A stretch of 64,000 nucleotides of DNA. Origin: Pycnopodia helianthoides. Lineage: Eukaryota; Echinodermata; Asteroidea; Forcipulatida; Asteriidae. This document shows, piece by piece, positions 46,901-60,500 of this stretch; positions within the stretch are counted from its first letter, which is position 1; each line of letters begins with the position of its first letter. The notes under the pieces are model-generated. The model saw nothing but the letters and a program-made list of their open reading frames with translations. It made no database searches and was not told the DNA's origin. The position numbers and the translations under genes are program-made. Location of the stretch: the NCBI GenBank assembly GCA_032158295.1, contig CM063255.1:6415501-6479500 (forward strand), written 5' to 3'.

Positions 46901-48591
46901 TCTCGTTTTGCGCTCCAGGCACAGAGGCGTCCTTCATGCATTGTGCCCTAGTTGTTCGTAACAAATCACCACAAACAAATGATAGGTACAAGTCTATTTT
47001 AGTTATCAGCCTCGTTTTGATTACCACATATACCTGTGGGGTCTAGAAAAAAATGGCCGATTCTGTAGATACAAATGCTCTCTAGCAGCAATCGATACAT
47101 GAAATAAAATTATTTTTGTCTGTCCGTATGTCCGTATACACGTAGTCGGTCTGTCAAGTTCAAGAGTTACTCATTATTGATGTTGTTGATGGAGTGGCTT
47201 GTTTAGACTGAGAAAAGGTTGTGGGTCTAAATTTAGAAAAAAAGAAAGAAGAGAAAGTGTTCGCGCAGTCGCACGAACACCAACAAAAGGGGTCTTCGAG
47301 TTTATGTTTCACGCTAATACAGGCCTAAATCAACCCCTAATACCTAACGTCGGAGGTATAGGCTAGTAAAAAATATAACCACCCCCAATTCCAAAAACAA
47401 AAAAAATGCAAGTAAACAGGAATGAAAATGTTAATATTACACAAAACCAGGGAAGGCCAATCTAGTAAAAGAATTGTTTTGTTTTATAAGCTACAAAGTC
47501 AAAACTTTGGTGTGAATATGTTTTAATGTGTGGCTATACATTAAATTAAAAAAAAAATACAATATTGTTCTGGCAGTTCGGCATATACATAACGACATGT
47601 GAAAAAGTGTGCATGCGACATGTACATGCATTTCATTATCCTAATAATGGCAACGATACCCCTAATAATGACAACGATACCATAAAACTAAATACCCGGA
47701 TGGATTTTGGAAGAAGAAAAATAAAATAAAATACAAATAAATAAAAGGAATAAATACCAGCGATAATAACACACGAACTGAAAATGACGTTTGTTTCATT
47801 TCAGTGCACGTGCCATATTTCACCTTTCAGCAAAGTTTATTAGCTTTTTGTGAAATGTGCGATTTAAAAATATAAAAAAAATCAACGTAACCTGCAAAGC
47901 TGGAAAGTTGATATACTCACCGACAGCTGTGTTCATTTGGTGAGCCCTACCCGTGCATACAATTCGTAACCATACTTTCTCGGGTTATGATTGGTACAAT
48001 AATGAAAAATCCTGAGAGAGAGAACAAAAGGGAGGGGGAAGGGGAGGGCAGGGCAGGGCAGAGGGAGGGGGAGGAGGGGGGGAGGGGCAGGGAGGGAAAG
48101 ATAGAGAAATAAAAGAAAGAAAAAAACGAACAAACAAATGAGTGGCGGTGTCTCCTTTTGGTTTATATATAGGCCTCGAATAAGAGGACCAATTTCGAGG
48201 GTTTTCATGATCTGAATATCACAGCAAATGATGCAAACAGAAACATAAACACGTATGTCTGTCTTCCCTTAATGTAGAATAAGCGTCTTCAATGAACGCT
48301 GAAGACCATGGGATTATCTATAGGCAGGACAACCCCGTTATATCAGGTAAAATTACAGGTCTATTGTTGCTGTCTAATCGGTTCGCTGTTTTGAAGCTGT
48401 GTCATGTGAGAGTGGATAGTGGTAAATGTGAATGACTTAAAACGGCAATGCAGCAAACATGGAATTATACAGTGAGAGTCATAAACTCATATCTCTGTGA
48501 AATACATTACACACAAACACAAATGTATGGAACATACCGCACTCAAACCCAAGGGCACTTAGGGACATACAGTAGTCCGATCTATTTTGTT

Positions 48592-48985
48592 TTAAAGGCA
48601 AAGTATACGTTCGGTTTTTGGAATTGTTTTCGATTGTTTTTATTCCTATATAAATGTAGATATTATACAATAAAACTAACAAGTGGAAATTTCATTTCAA
48701 AAGGTGGTAGCGTTTTTGAGATATCGCCAAAAAATCTGGAGCGTTTTTGTCCATATAGGAAGAATAATCCATAATTGGAATACACCATCTGAGAAACGTT
48801 TTATGCAGAAACGTTTCTCCGGTTCAAGTTTTTGGAATCCCTCTCTCTAAAACCACATTTCTGTGAAGAGCATTGTTCCTCAAAATGTTATACATCATCA
48901 ACAGCTACAGTGCTTCTATACGAGTAAGTTGTTATGGTCATTAATTTTCGGAGTATTTAATTAACAAAGGTATACCCTCCCTTTA
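48592..48985. mobile_element. MITE-like element, TTAAAGGCAAAGTATAC termini
   Basis: Left TTTAAAGGCAAAGTATACG, right GGTATACCCTCCCTTTAA, central palindrome GAAACGTTTTATGCAGAAAC. Member of the same superfamily as 26379-26756. Confidence 0.7.
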
Positions 48986-49216
48986 ACGTGGTCTGTTGTT
49001 CTCCGATGAACAAGGACCCTAACGTCGGAGGCCAAATCGGCTGAAGATTCTCCCCCAACTGAACTAGAAACAACCTTATTCCATAATTTTAGTTACGTCA
49101 ATGAAGGCCAATAATAAGTTTCCGATTAAAAAAGTACACCATTAATATCATACTGTGTATTTCAGCAAGATGGACATTTTCTTGTTAATATTAAGTTGTT
49201 ACATAGCCTACAAGAA

Positions 49217-49473
<257 letters not shown>

Positions 49474-50174
49474 ATAGATTTGAACGAGGCTGCAATATTT
49501 TCGAAACTACATTACACCAATAAATCTCAGTTTTAGCATAAATAAAATAAAAAGCAACCCTAATTTATCCTCAAAATAAGAATACTGATAATGTGATCAA
49601 AATGAACTTGTGTTTTTTGAACTCCCTGTTATGAACCATACCCCCAATTCTAAGTTTAAAAAAACCACAAGCAGTGAGTTGGTTCTTGTACATCAACTTT
49701 CATTTGGTTGCTGTAGAGTTGCAGGGTTGTACTAAAATACCTTGACAAAATAGTTTCGGTTTAGTTTGGATCTGAACTTAAGTGTTTTCCTAACTGTGTT
49801 TATATTTCTCCAGTTTGGTTTGAAATGTTGTTTTTCAAGTTGGGCCTGCACTGAATTGCTGCTATAAAACATAATCCTCGAACGGATCTACCCTTTATAA
49901 GTTAATACACATGGACAGCAAATTGAATAGGGCTTAAAACACACACATATAAAGCAGGTAAATTTGTAAACAACTAATTTGAAAGTGCTATTAAATTTGC
50001 AGCTAGTGTACACTATAACGTTCCCCTGCTATGCAGATTGAGTAAAAAATGTAAAAACCTTACTGTGAGGTAGAAATAAAATTGAAAGAAAACCGAAACC
50101 CGTCACCATATAGACGCCATACAATGAAGCATATAATAAGAAACTATCTGGGTTAGATTACTATTGACCCCTTT

Positions 50175-50520
50175 CATTGGCCGCCATCGCTGAGGTCAAA
50201 CAATGGAAAACGTGCATGCCAGTACGCGCCGTGCACAACTCTCAGCCAATAGGTCTCTATTCGCCCAAGTGAGGCCGCAATCGCCGAGGTCAAACTATGG
50301 AAACTTGCACAACTCTCAGCCAATGATAGGTCTCCATTCGCCCAAGTAAGGACGCCATCGCTGAGGTCAAACTATGGAAACGTGCACAACTTTCAGCCAA
50401 TGATAGGAGAGAAAGATATTCGCCCAAGTGAGGCCGCCATCGCTGAGGTCAAACTATGGAAACGTGCACAGCTCTCAGCCAATGATAGGCCTCCATTCGT
50501 CCAAGTGAGGACGCTGTTTG
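50175..50520 (+). repeat. Tandem repeat, about 80-bp unit, four copies
   Basis: GCCATCGCTGAGGTCAAACTATGGAAACGTGCAC..CAGCCAATGATAGG..TCGCCCAAGTGAGG, in slightly varying copies. The unit resembles part of the element at 62023-62190 (CCGCCATC, CAGCCAATGA). Confidence 0.8.
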
Positions 50521-51639
50521 GGCTTGTGGCGTCATAATGCAAGGGGCCTGGGGGTCTGTATTACACAGAGGCAATGTCAGTTATAACTAACATTCTTGTA
50601 GAGGTACCAGACCATTTTTTTCCTTGCAGCCTCGGTTTGGTTATTTTGGGGGTGATTGGAAGAAAAACATACGATGACTGTATACTGTGATAAAGGTCTG
50701 TATCAGAACCCTGACTGACTCTGACCCCGTTGAGGAATATGCCACCTGAAAACGGCCCCTAATTTAAACAACAATATTTTTGGTTTTAAAGTGAATTTAA
50801 AAAATATGGCAATCAACAAAACTCAGTAATGGAAAACAAAAAAATGAAAAACAAAAAAATGGCAGCGCTACCTTAATACAACTTGGAGTAATAATGATAA
50901 AATTAGAATACACTATTTTAAAAGTATATATTAAATACCGGTAATGTTGGTCATAAAATTGTAATAACATTTATTGGTCTTTTTTCAACCATAGCCAATT
51001 CTTTCTATATGAAATAATAACTCGGAATACTTTACGACTTGTACACAAAAATGAAAAAATCCCTCATATTATTTATCTTGGCACCTTATTCATACAACTA
51101 TTTTAAAACAAGTTACCCTTTAGTTTGTTATTGTATAAACATTTGCTTTCGATTTCTGTTTGAAACTCAGCCATTGAATTGTTGCTTCAGAAGCATATAT
51201 CTAATATATATATTTATATATATATAAATATTTATTTAATGAGTTGTACCATTCATAACATCACAGGTTACAAAATCTAACACGTAAGTCAATCTATTCG
51301 AGAGTATTGTCTGGGGTGGGTATACAGTTTTAAGGGAGGTGAAGGGGGGGGGGGTTGGGCCACACTGGTGCTCGGAGGCAAAAGTTTCAACAGGTTGGAG
51401 TACCGAGACGTTCAGTTGTTTTTAGTAACCCCAATGATTATAAGGGCTCGACTTTGAAAACAAAATTGAGGGATCACCCCTCTAACAGAAAACACAAGTG
51501 GTTTATTAGTTAGTGATTTGCGCCTGTGGGTGAGTTCTCAGTACGGACGTGCAGAACGAATCAGCATTGGATTAATGTTGGCCATTTTTTTTAATAGTCA
51601 CACAGAACCTGGCCCCTCCACAGTGCCCGAAAACATTAC

Positions 51640-51960
51640 GGCAAAATCAACATGCAAGTAGGCCATTATCACACACCGTTAAATGTGTCACCAATCACAA
51701 TGCGAGAAAGTTGTCACAATGTCAAAATGTGTAACAGATTGGTTACACATAACACCAGTCACAATGTATTAGGATCTGTCGTAAAAATGTAACAAACTTA
51801 GTGGTGTTTATTGTAAAGCATCATTACAACAGCACTCCACAAAAATGTAACGTCCCTGTGTTAAACATCATTCACAGTATGTAACACCAGTCACAATATG
51901 TAACATCGGTCACATCATGTAAAATCGGTCATGTACGGCAAACCACGGCTTGTACATGAG
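51640..51960. repeat. Irregular GTCACAATGTGTAACA repeats
   Basis: About ten loosely spaced TCACAAT.TGTAAC words in both orientations. Confidence 0.5.
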
Positions 51961-52180
51961 TTGCAAGGGGGTTTCATCATTCAAGAGTACAACATTTGTT
52001 TTACATAGACATACATTTCCACTTGTAAAAGTAAATTATATGACCTTACTTCATTTTAGGGGTGGGACAGTTGGGAGGGGCCGTGAGAAGGGGGAGGAGC
52101 CACAGTGACTGTAATCGTCCATTGGATGATCGATTCATCCTTTTATCCATAATCTAACCAAAGAAAGTTTATTCAGAACT

Positions 52181-52562
52181 TAAAGGCACTGGACACGTTT
52201 GGTAATTGTCGAAGACCAGTATTCTCACTTAGTGTATCCCTACATATGCATAAAATAACAAACCTGTGAAAATTTTGGCTCAATTAGTCATCGAATTTGC
52301 AAGAGAATAATGAAAAAAATAAAAACAACACCCTTGTTGAATTACTTTGTGTGCTTTCAGGTGCATAATAAAAGGCTTCAGCTAGAAGTCTTTTATTATT
52401 TGATTGAGAAATTACCTCTTTCTCAAAAACTACAATACTTTAGAGGGAGCCGTTTCTCACAATGTTTTATACTATCAACAGCTCTCCAGTGCTCGTTACC
52501 AAGTAAGTTTTTATGCTAAAAATTATGTTGAGTAATTACCAAAAGTGTCCAGTGCCTTCAAC
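52181..52562. mobile_element. AAAGGCACTGG element, full-length, inverted
   Basis: AAAGGCACTGGACACGTTTGG at left, AAAAGTGTCCAGTGCCTTCA at right. Internally the reverse complement of 58887-59276. Confidence 0.85.
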
Positions 52563-55500
52563 ATTCTTGTGACTCATCAGCTTAAACAAATATATCACGG
52601 TATCAGTGCAACAAGTCAGTGTCAACTCGGTTCCTGGCAAAGGGTAGCGCCCCGTAAGAGGCATTACGATTTTATCTCACTTTTTGTATGTGTGCCAGGG
52701 ATTTCTTTAGATAAAGAAAAACCTGTGTTACAGATAAACGAAAGGCTTTCAAAAAAAAAAAAAAAAGAGGGTCGTATCTAGTTATACCACTGGCACAACA
52801 GAATCATGTTTTGTTCGTATTGTTCGAAGATAAAATCGCCCAAGCAAACCCCTAAGCCAAACGTCAGATGAAATCCAAACTTGTCGTTGACGACAGGGCA
52901 TGTTAAAAACGAGGTTAATATAATCAAGCTCACACACATGATTTCTCAGATTGTATGGATCAAATATCTATGTAATTGTAAAGGGATATGGGGGTAGGGT
53001 GGGTTAGGAGGGGGGGGGTGCATTATATTCCGGTGAGACCAACAAATCTCATTCATTCTAATCTATTCAACTCATCACTGCCCGGGCAAACATGTTTAGA
53101 GAAAGGTTTTTAAAACATTTGAATTAATAGTCAATTACTGCAGCTACTGGTATGTTTTATTCTATTTGAGTCAATGTAAGGTACGGCACGTTCTTTGGTA
53201 AGGAGGGCCAATTGGTATGTTGACTTTCTTTGGGTCAAGATACAGTTCAGTGTAGATAACGTTTTAAGCCAAACTGCACATGTTTAATACACTCTTTGAA
53301 TCAATAAACGGTGCAGCGTTAAAACATAACGACCCCCCCCCCCACACACACACACACACACACTTAACCAAGAGACTTTAAACAACCATCTTGAGAATAT
53401 CCAACTTTCCATATGTAATTTGAGAAGAAATGGTGATGAAAATGCTTCTATTTCAGACAAACTTTGGCTTTGAATATTTATTTTACATTGAAATTCCTCT
53501 CCCAGCATCAATGTTTCTTGAGTGTTGCCGAGAACCTTGTTCAATGTATTTATGTATAAAAAAAATTACTTTCAAAGTACAGTTAACTTTGTACTTTTTC
53601 CTTCTTAGGCCCTTTGTGCACCTCTTTTCATTTCCCTTGATTTGCCTCGTCTTGGTGTACTACTCCAGTTGCCTGAAAACAAAATCACTCGATACCCGGG
53701 CTAAATTACCGATGTATTAAGTTGAACTATCTTGTTCTATCTACATTATGCCGACTGAACATCAACTCTCCACTACGTTTTATTCAGTTCTTTTTGTTTC
53801 ACAAAAATCACTGACAATAATCGGGAAAGACCATGGCAGGATATAATTGATCTGTCATTGAAAGCACAAATAGTCGGTGCATGCAATTATTGCAGTCGAC
53901 CTGTTCATTTGTTTCCAACTTCTGTTTCAGTGTACAAAAACACAAAAAATACTTCCCAAGATTCACCTGCTGGTTTTCGACCAAAACGACACAATTGTCA
54001 TTTTTCTGTGTCTTGGTTAGCAGACCCCGACAGTGTACCCTCATGAAAAAGCTGGAATTCCTAAAATAAAAAAATGCAGTACAAATACACAGACAAAATG
54101 TGATGGACATTATGTGGCGGCCATTTTGTCATGCTCCTGATGGACATCGAGAGTCCATAATCAAGTGTGTCTAATGTCACAGTCACCAGTCTATGATGTC
54201 ACAAGATTAAGGATGTGTAATGTGTATACAGTAAGGGATGTGGCTGTGGCTGTGCATGCGGGTAGATCTGCCACTGATGCAGAGGTGGAGCCAATATTTG
54301 TTTTCACTTGGGGGGGGGGGGCACTGCTTTTCAGTAGGGGGGGGGGGTGGCACGAAGGACAGGGGCCATATTTCATATTTCCATCTGTTTCCCTTTTTTG
54401 TTTAAGGGCACTGCATTTATCTGTTTTTCTCGTGGGGGCACGTTCCCACAGGCCACCCTGTGGCTACTCCGCTGCACTGATGCAAATGGCCACACTCTGC
54501 ACAGCCATGGCCAAATTTGCACAATTCAAAGGTGCGGCACAACACTTTTTTTTTTTAAGAATAAGAAGAGGTTGAAAAAGTGCCAAGCAATGAGATTTAA
54601 TCTGGTTTAGACTTAGTCCACGAATTGCAGTCCTAGATCTACAAAAAACTGTTTTATGTTTACTGATTTGCTTTAAGGGGTATCCCTTTGTGTATCCAGG
54701 GTTTGATTTTTCAAAACACTAAGATTCACCTTCAAGTAAGTTGTCAATGTTGCCATGGTAATTTGTGTTCTTAAATCTCATTTTACTTAGCAATAGCCCA
54801 TATGCATGTCTCAAAGCGCATGGTCAGCGCGCAAAGGATTCTGGGTTAAATCCGAGTCCACACAACACCGGCATCCATGATGGCACGCTGGTTTTGAAGT
54901 AATGCTGTACACAACTATAAAACCTGCCATTTACATGTAAACTACTGCATGGCGTCCATATTGGCCGCTTGATGTAGTTTTAAATGTACTCGGTTTCCCA
55001 ACATGCATTGCGGTATATTTTCAAGATGGTGCTTGTGCCTACGGCCTATTAAGACTGATTCACTTACTCATCTTAAGATACATCTTAGTGCTTTTGTGAA
55101 ATCAAGGCTTTTCCTTGAGCCCAGACTGAGCCTATGCTTTCACCTAGTTTTTCTCACAGAAAAACCACAATTCCAACAAGTTGTTTTCATACAATTTTCT
55201 TTTGTAAAAAGGCCCTCTTAAAACCAATTTCATTCATTAGCTTTCAGGATTTGGGTCCAGTTTCAAAGAGCTGCTAATGGGGGACCTTTATGATGCTATA
55301 GTGGCAACAGATATATCCAGGTAAATGCCCAATTTACTATTTATGGAACAGTTTGCCTGAAAACTTTAACATCTTTTACTTTCAAGCGCTGGTGTTTACA
55401 TAGAAGTTGATTTAAATATTACATTTGAATTTCAAAATGATTATACTCACATAATAATGATATTGATGGACATTTTGTAGTGCGCCATGTCTGTACGAAA

Positions 55501-56214
55501 GACACTCCTGGCGCATTTAAAAAATGAGCTCTACTAATGACGGCACTTAAAAGCCAAAACTGAACAAGTGTGTTTTCAAGTTAGTTATTTCTTGTGCAAA
55601 TTTGCCTATGCCTATCATAATACTCACTTTGTTTTGTTATGTAATGCCATTTTTGAGCTTTTGAAGACACATTATAATGAACTGTTTGGTTTGGGCAAAA
55701 CTGTCTGTATACACCCAAAACCAAACGGTGTACTTCCAACATGTTCTTCATATCTCAGCAACAGCGCCCTCGTGGAGAACATCGTTCTCTCATCACTGAT
55801 GGGGCTACCCTGTATACATATCACTTAATAATAATAATAGTATTAATGAGACTACTTCGGAGCACCAACACCCCTCCGAACACAATGGCTTTACCTGGTA
55901 AGTCTGCTGCCACCTAGTGTCTCTACAGCCTCTCATTATTGCTTGTAAAAACTACCACTACGCAAAATCACAAGGGAACCAGTCACGCACATTATACTTG
56001 ATGTAGTACATTTGGCTGGTAACCTTTTTTTCTGCTTGGAAAATTGTCTGTACTCGGCAAATGTGTCTGATTTATACACAGCTCTACAACAATGGCCCCT
56101 GATCTCAGCTCAAAACTCCCCTTTACAGATATTTGCATTTCAGTTTGCTTCATGTGAGTACACTCTCGGTCCTCCATACAAAAGATACACGGTGTGCTGA
56201 ATCCTTGTGATACA

Positions 56215-56346
56215 ATGGTTACACACCTATGTTCCAACACCCATGCATTCCAACACCCCTATGTTCCATCACCCCTAATGTATCTTCCTAATCCTAACCC
56301 TAGCGTGTAGATCACGAGAGGATATCGGAGCATAGGGGTGTCGAAC
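56215..56346. repeat. Same family, copy 2
   Basis: CCAACACCC / GGGGTGTCG ends with central CCTAATCCTAACCCTAGCGT. Confidence 0.6.
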
Positions 56347-56798
56347 AATTATGTGAATAAGAAACATTAACATTTTCAAACAGTTTTGCCAAATTACTGG
56401 CCCAAAAATTGAAACTTTGGCAAGTTCTGAATACATCACTTAATATAGGCCTCCTATATTATCATCGTTGTGCTTGTAATACCCTTCACAAAATATCCAC
56501 GGACAGTCGTGCTCCAATTGTCTTTTAATTCCCGGTTGTTAATTGCAGGGAGGCTAGCTGCAACACGAACAAGTCGTGGGACATCATCTGGAATACACAC
56601 TAGGTTTACTGTTTCACTGGACAATCAAAACACGTCATGTCACGTTATGCCATAATAATATACATGCCGCATTACTTGGCGTAAGATATATATATCAAAT
56701 GCAAAAACTGGAAAAGTAGATCAAGTTACAGATCTTTAAAGAACCAACCACAGTCGTATTGATAGTTGTTTTTTCCGTCCGTTACGTGAAGTCAAAAC

Positions 56799-57555
56799 TC
56801 AAATTCGAGTTTCCCCCTCCCCAGATGGCGCTAAGCTGCCCATACTGGATTGGCGTCCACTACTATACGAAACAGAGTCACCGGATTGTGGGCAGTTCAC
56901 AGATTCTGCCGACCGTGCAGGTCGGATCCGGACAGCACCCGGTCGTTTCCACCGTCGACTCAGCTTTTTGGGTTCTGAGGCCGTTTCTTCTTTAGTCGTC
57001 TCGTCAATGGAGTCCCGAGTGACGGAACCTAGTCTTCTCTTCACCAAGGATGTACCCCCTGCATCTGGCTGCGCCTGCGCACCCTGTGGGGGACAAGTAC
57101 TGATTGTCACGTTGCTTTCCTTAGGGTAGTCCTCCAAGAGGCTTGGATGTGAAGTCGTTAGTTTGTGCTGTGCTACGACAGCGCCAGAGTTGTCGGCCGG
57201 TGAAGTGGCCGACGATGTGTCCGTCGATTCGTGGCGCTGGGTCGTCCCGTCTCGCGTGCGTTGCACGCCGGGGCTCCATCCCCGTCGGTTGAACCCTTTC
57301 GGCGCAACCTCGAGTTCAGATTCGTGGGAATCATCCTTCTCTTCACTGCGGCTCTCCTGGGTCTTGGAGTGCCGCTCCTCTCGGTACAGCTCAATCAGCA
57401 TGTCCAGTTTCCGGTCGATTAGCGTCACCCGCCTCTCAACTTTGACAACACGTGATAACAAACTAATACTTGGATCAAACAGCTCCAGATCACTACTGCC
57501 ACGACCCTTCGGACGGCGATCCTGCTGTCCTGGTTTTCCCAATATGTTATCCAAT
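56799..57555 (-). CDS. KCNQ: KCNQ last coding exon: helix D coiled coil and disordered tail
   Basis: Acceptor AAAAAATTAG, then A completing an Arg codon and 251 further codons to the stop. [28 protein letters not shown] and [11 protein letters not shown] define the KCNQ tail coiled coil. The remaining about 180 residues are rich in Ser, Glu, Arg and Pro and look disordered. The protein ends GEGETRI. Antisense open frames over this exon are shadows of its GC-richer composition. Confidence 0.92.
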
Positions 57556-60500
57556 CTAATTTTTTAAAAGAAACAGAAACATCGTTTTATAAATATGTAT
57601 TTACCCTTCGTTTGCTGATTTTCGCTCACGGTGAACTACGTGGGACTAGTGGTAAAAAGGTGGCATAGGTGATTGCTGGCAACAGAAAACACGATGCCAC
57701 CTAAATGATCACAATATTCCAATTGCATGTCAGACCAAAAAATACACAAATAACGTGATCACTTTGGTTTATGTTTGAATAAAAACTGGAAAATGCTCCA
57801 CTTTAAGTACGGGATTATACTGAAGGTTCTTGGCTTCATGCACATCTGGATTTCTCAAAAACAGAAACCACAGTGGGTGCTTTTTAAATTTTCAATATCT
57901 TGTTAGTAGTGATGTGTTTGTACACGGGACGGGAAGCATAGACAAACATAGATGCTGTGTGCTGCGGCGACGCTACCGGGTTGGGATGGACGGGGGTAGG
58001 GCAGTGAGAAAATGCAGGCAAATCCCACCAGTTACTTTCTTTGCGTCCACCCCCCCCCCAATTCCCACCTCCCACATAATAGACCGATCCATTAAGCCCC
58101 ACCCCTTTAGCATATTGACCAATCACAGCATTGGCTGCCTCACCACTGCACACGTGTGTAGCACATGTGCGTCTCTCCAATGCCACACTCGCGACATGAA
58201 CGTGCGCGCTTTAAGTACGCGCGCACGCATGTTTACTTTTCTAATGGGATTTTAGCGTGTCGGACTTTGTCGGACTTTCGGTGGCGTATAGCCAAGGTTG
58301 TGATTGGTCAACACGTAAGGGGCGGAGCTTAATGGATCGGTCTATTGCACCCAAGCTCAAGAATAACTCTGGCATAAGTCCGTCATTGTGTTAAGTCAAT
58401 GCCATTTTCAACATTACAGCATTAAATTAAAGATCAATGTTTGCCCCCCCCCCCTCTATATTTGAGGTTTGCCCTTCCCCCTCCGATCAACAGGTCTGGT
58501 ACCGCAGATGTCTGTGGTACTGAAGATGTACACATTGAGGTGACATTGGACAAATCACAAGGTACTGGCTCACCATAATAGAAGAGAGAAAAATGTGCTC
58601 CAAAACTAAATCCAACTATGAACAGGAATAAGTCTACTTGCTAGTGGATAGTAACTAGAAAAAGAAAAAATACTACTCTGCAACTGATTGAAGGACACCC
58701 AAAGACCTTTATCATAGAACAGATATTAGGTTTTCTATACAGAGGCCCTTTTAAAATCATGGCCTCGGCTCCGGCTCTGTCTGTAAATTTTTAAATATAC
58801 ATTTTCCTTACAGGTCTTCAAGTAAGCCGTTACAAGTCAGATTTGAGTATCTGGTACAATGAATTTCTTGATCACAAGCTACCACTTAAAGGCACTGGAC
58901 ACTATTGGTAATTACTCAAAATAATTGTTAGCATAAAAACTTACTTGGTAACGAGCAATGGGGAGCTGTTGATAGTATAAAACATTGTGAGAAACGGCTC
59001 CCTCTGAAGTAACGCATTTTTTTTTAGAAAGAAGTAATTTCTCAGTAAAATATTTGAATTGATTTTGAGACCTCACGCGTGAGTCTCGAAATCAAGCACC
59101 TGAAAGCACACAACTCCGTGTGACAAGGGTGTTTTTTCTTCCATTATTATCTCGCAACTTCGACGACCAATTGAGTTCAAACTTTCACAGGTTTGTTATA
59201 TTGTGCATATGTTGAGATACACCAAGTGAGAAGACTGGTCTTTGACAATTACCAAAGGTGTCTAGTGTCTTTAAATTTGAATTCCTCAGCCTGTCGAGAC
59301 AGTTGTACAGTATGGCACACTATTCGGACAAGCTTTTGCGTAGTTACGTACAAACACCTATACACAGTTCTGAATGAATGTGTATGGTACAATTGTACAA
59401 GGGTTTGATCATCTGGAGGTTGCTAAAGACATTTCCGTTGCAACGTCACAGCCTGAAATTTTGCCATCCAAAGTTGGAAAACTATGGGAAGCCATAAATG
59501 CAAAGCAACAGCACACAGCCACAGTTTGTATCAATGTTACACAAATATTCAAAAATACTGTTGAACTTGTTAGAAACAAAGCAACCAATCACGGGTTGTA
59601 TTAATTTTAATTTGAAATTTCGCAAAAATGTTGAATTTGGTCACAACATCCGTCATTGAATGTTTTGCTAACATTCGGCCGTCCATGCCAACCAGCGCGG
59701 TTTGCTTATCAACAATGGAAAGGTATGTACCCCTAACCATTGACATAGCAACTGTCTCTATAGTCTGATGAATTAAAATTTAAGCAGTAACTTGTGACTA
59801 AGCAAGTCGTTGTACCAGACTTTATTCAAATCTAACTCACAAACGGCTTATTGGCGATAGGAGCCAAAGCCAGAACTGAAGCCGAAGCTGTGGTTTCGAA
59901 AGGGGCCAGAGGAACACAGTAGAGGCTTGAAGGATAAAATAGTCTGATACCTTTTTGGTATTGTGGAAATCAGTATTCATCATTGCTATTGCACAAAGGG
60001 TACATGACAACATGTCAGCAGCATGATATTAATTAAGATATATTTGTGAAAGTTCCAGTGAACAATGCGCATGTATTTTTTTGTGATTGCATTTTATTTA
60101 AATGTGTTTGCACATTGTAGTGGATAACTGGTTGCTCATTCATTTCATATTGAACTTACTTTCCAAGTCTTTTTCTAGTAAAAATCAGTTTCAAGCTTGT
60201 TTTTCTCTCAAAATATTAGCATCCCGTGAACTGCATAACTGAAAAAATGCTGTCAGATTATAATCCAAACCAATGAGTTTTGTTGTTGTAAATCTCAAGA
60301 GTAGATTGTTCCCTTTCGTTTAGAAATATTTACCGATGTTAGAAGAAGGGCAAAGGGTCAAATTTACCCCATCCAATATAAACAAGACATAACTCCAGTT
60401 CTTCACTTATTTCAACTGAGCAAATAAGTTACTTGTGTTAAAAGCAAGCTGTGCTTAAACCTTCACGCAAGAAACACTGCCTTGATCAAGTGCATAATAA

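Noticed and set aside
57163..57567. 134-codon plus-strand frame opposite the KCNQ last exon
   Set aside because: Antisense shadow; the minus frame has helix D homology and correct splice phase.
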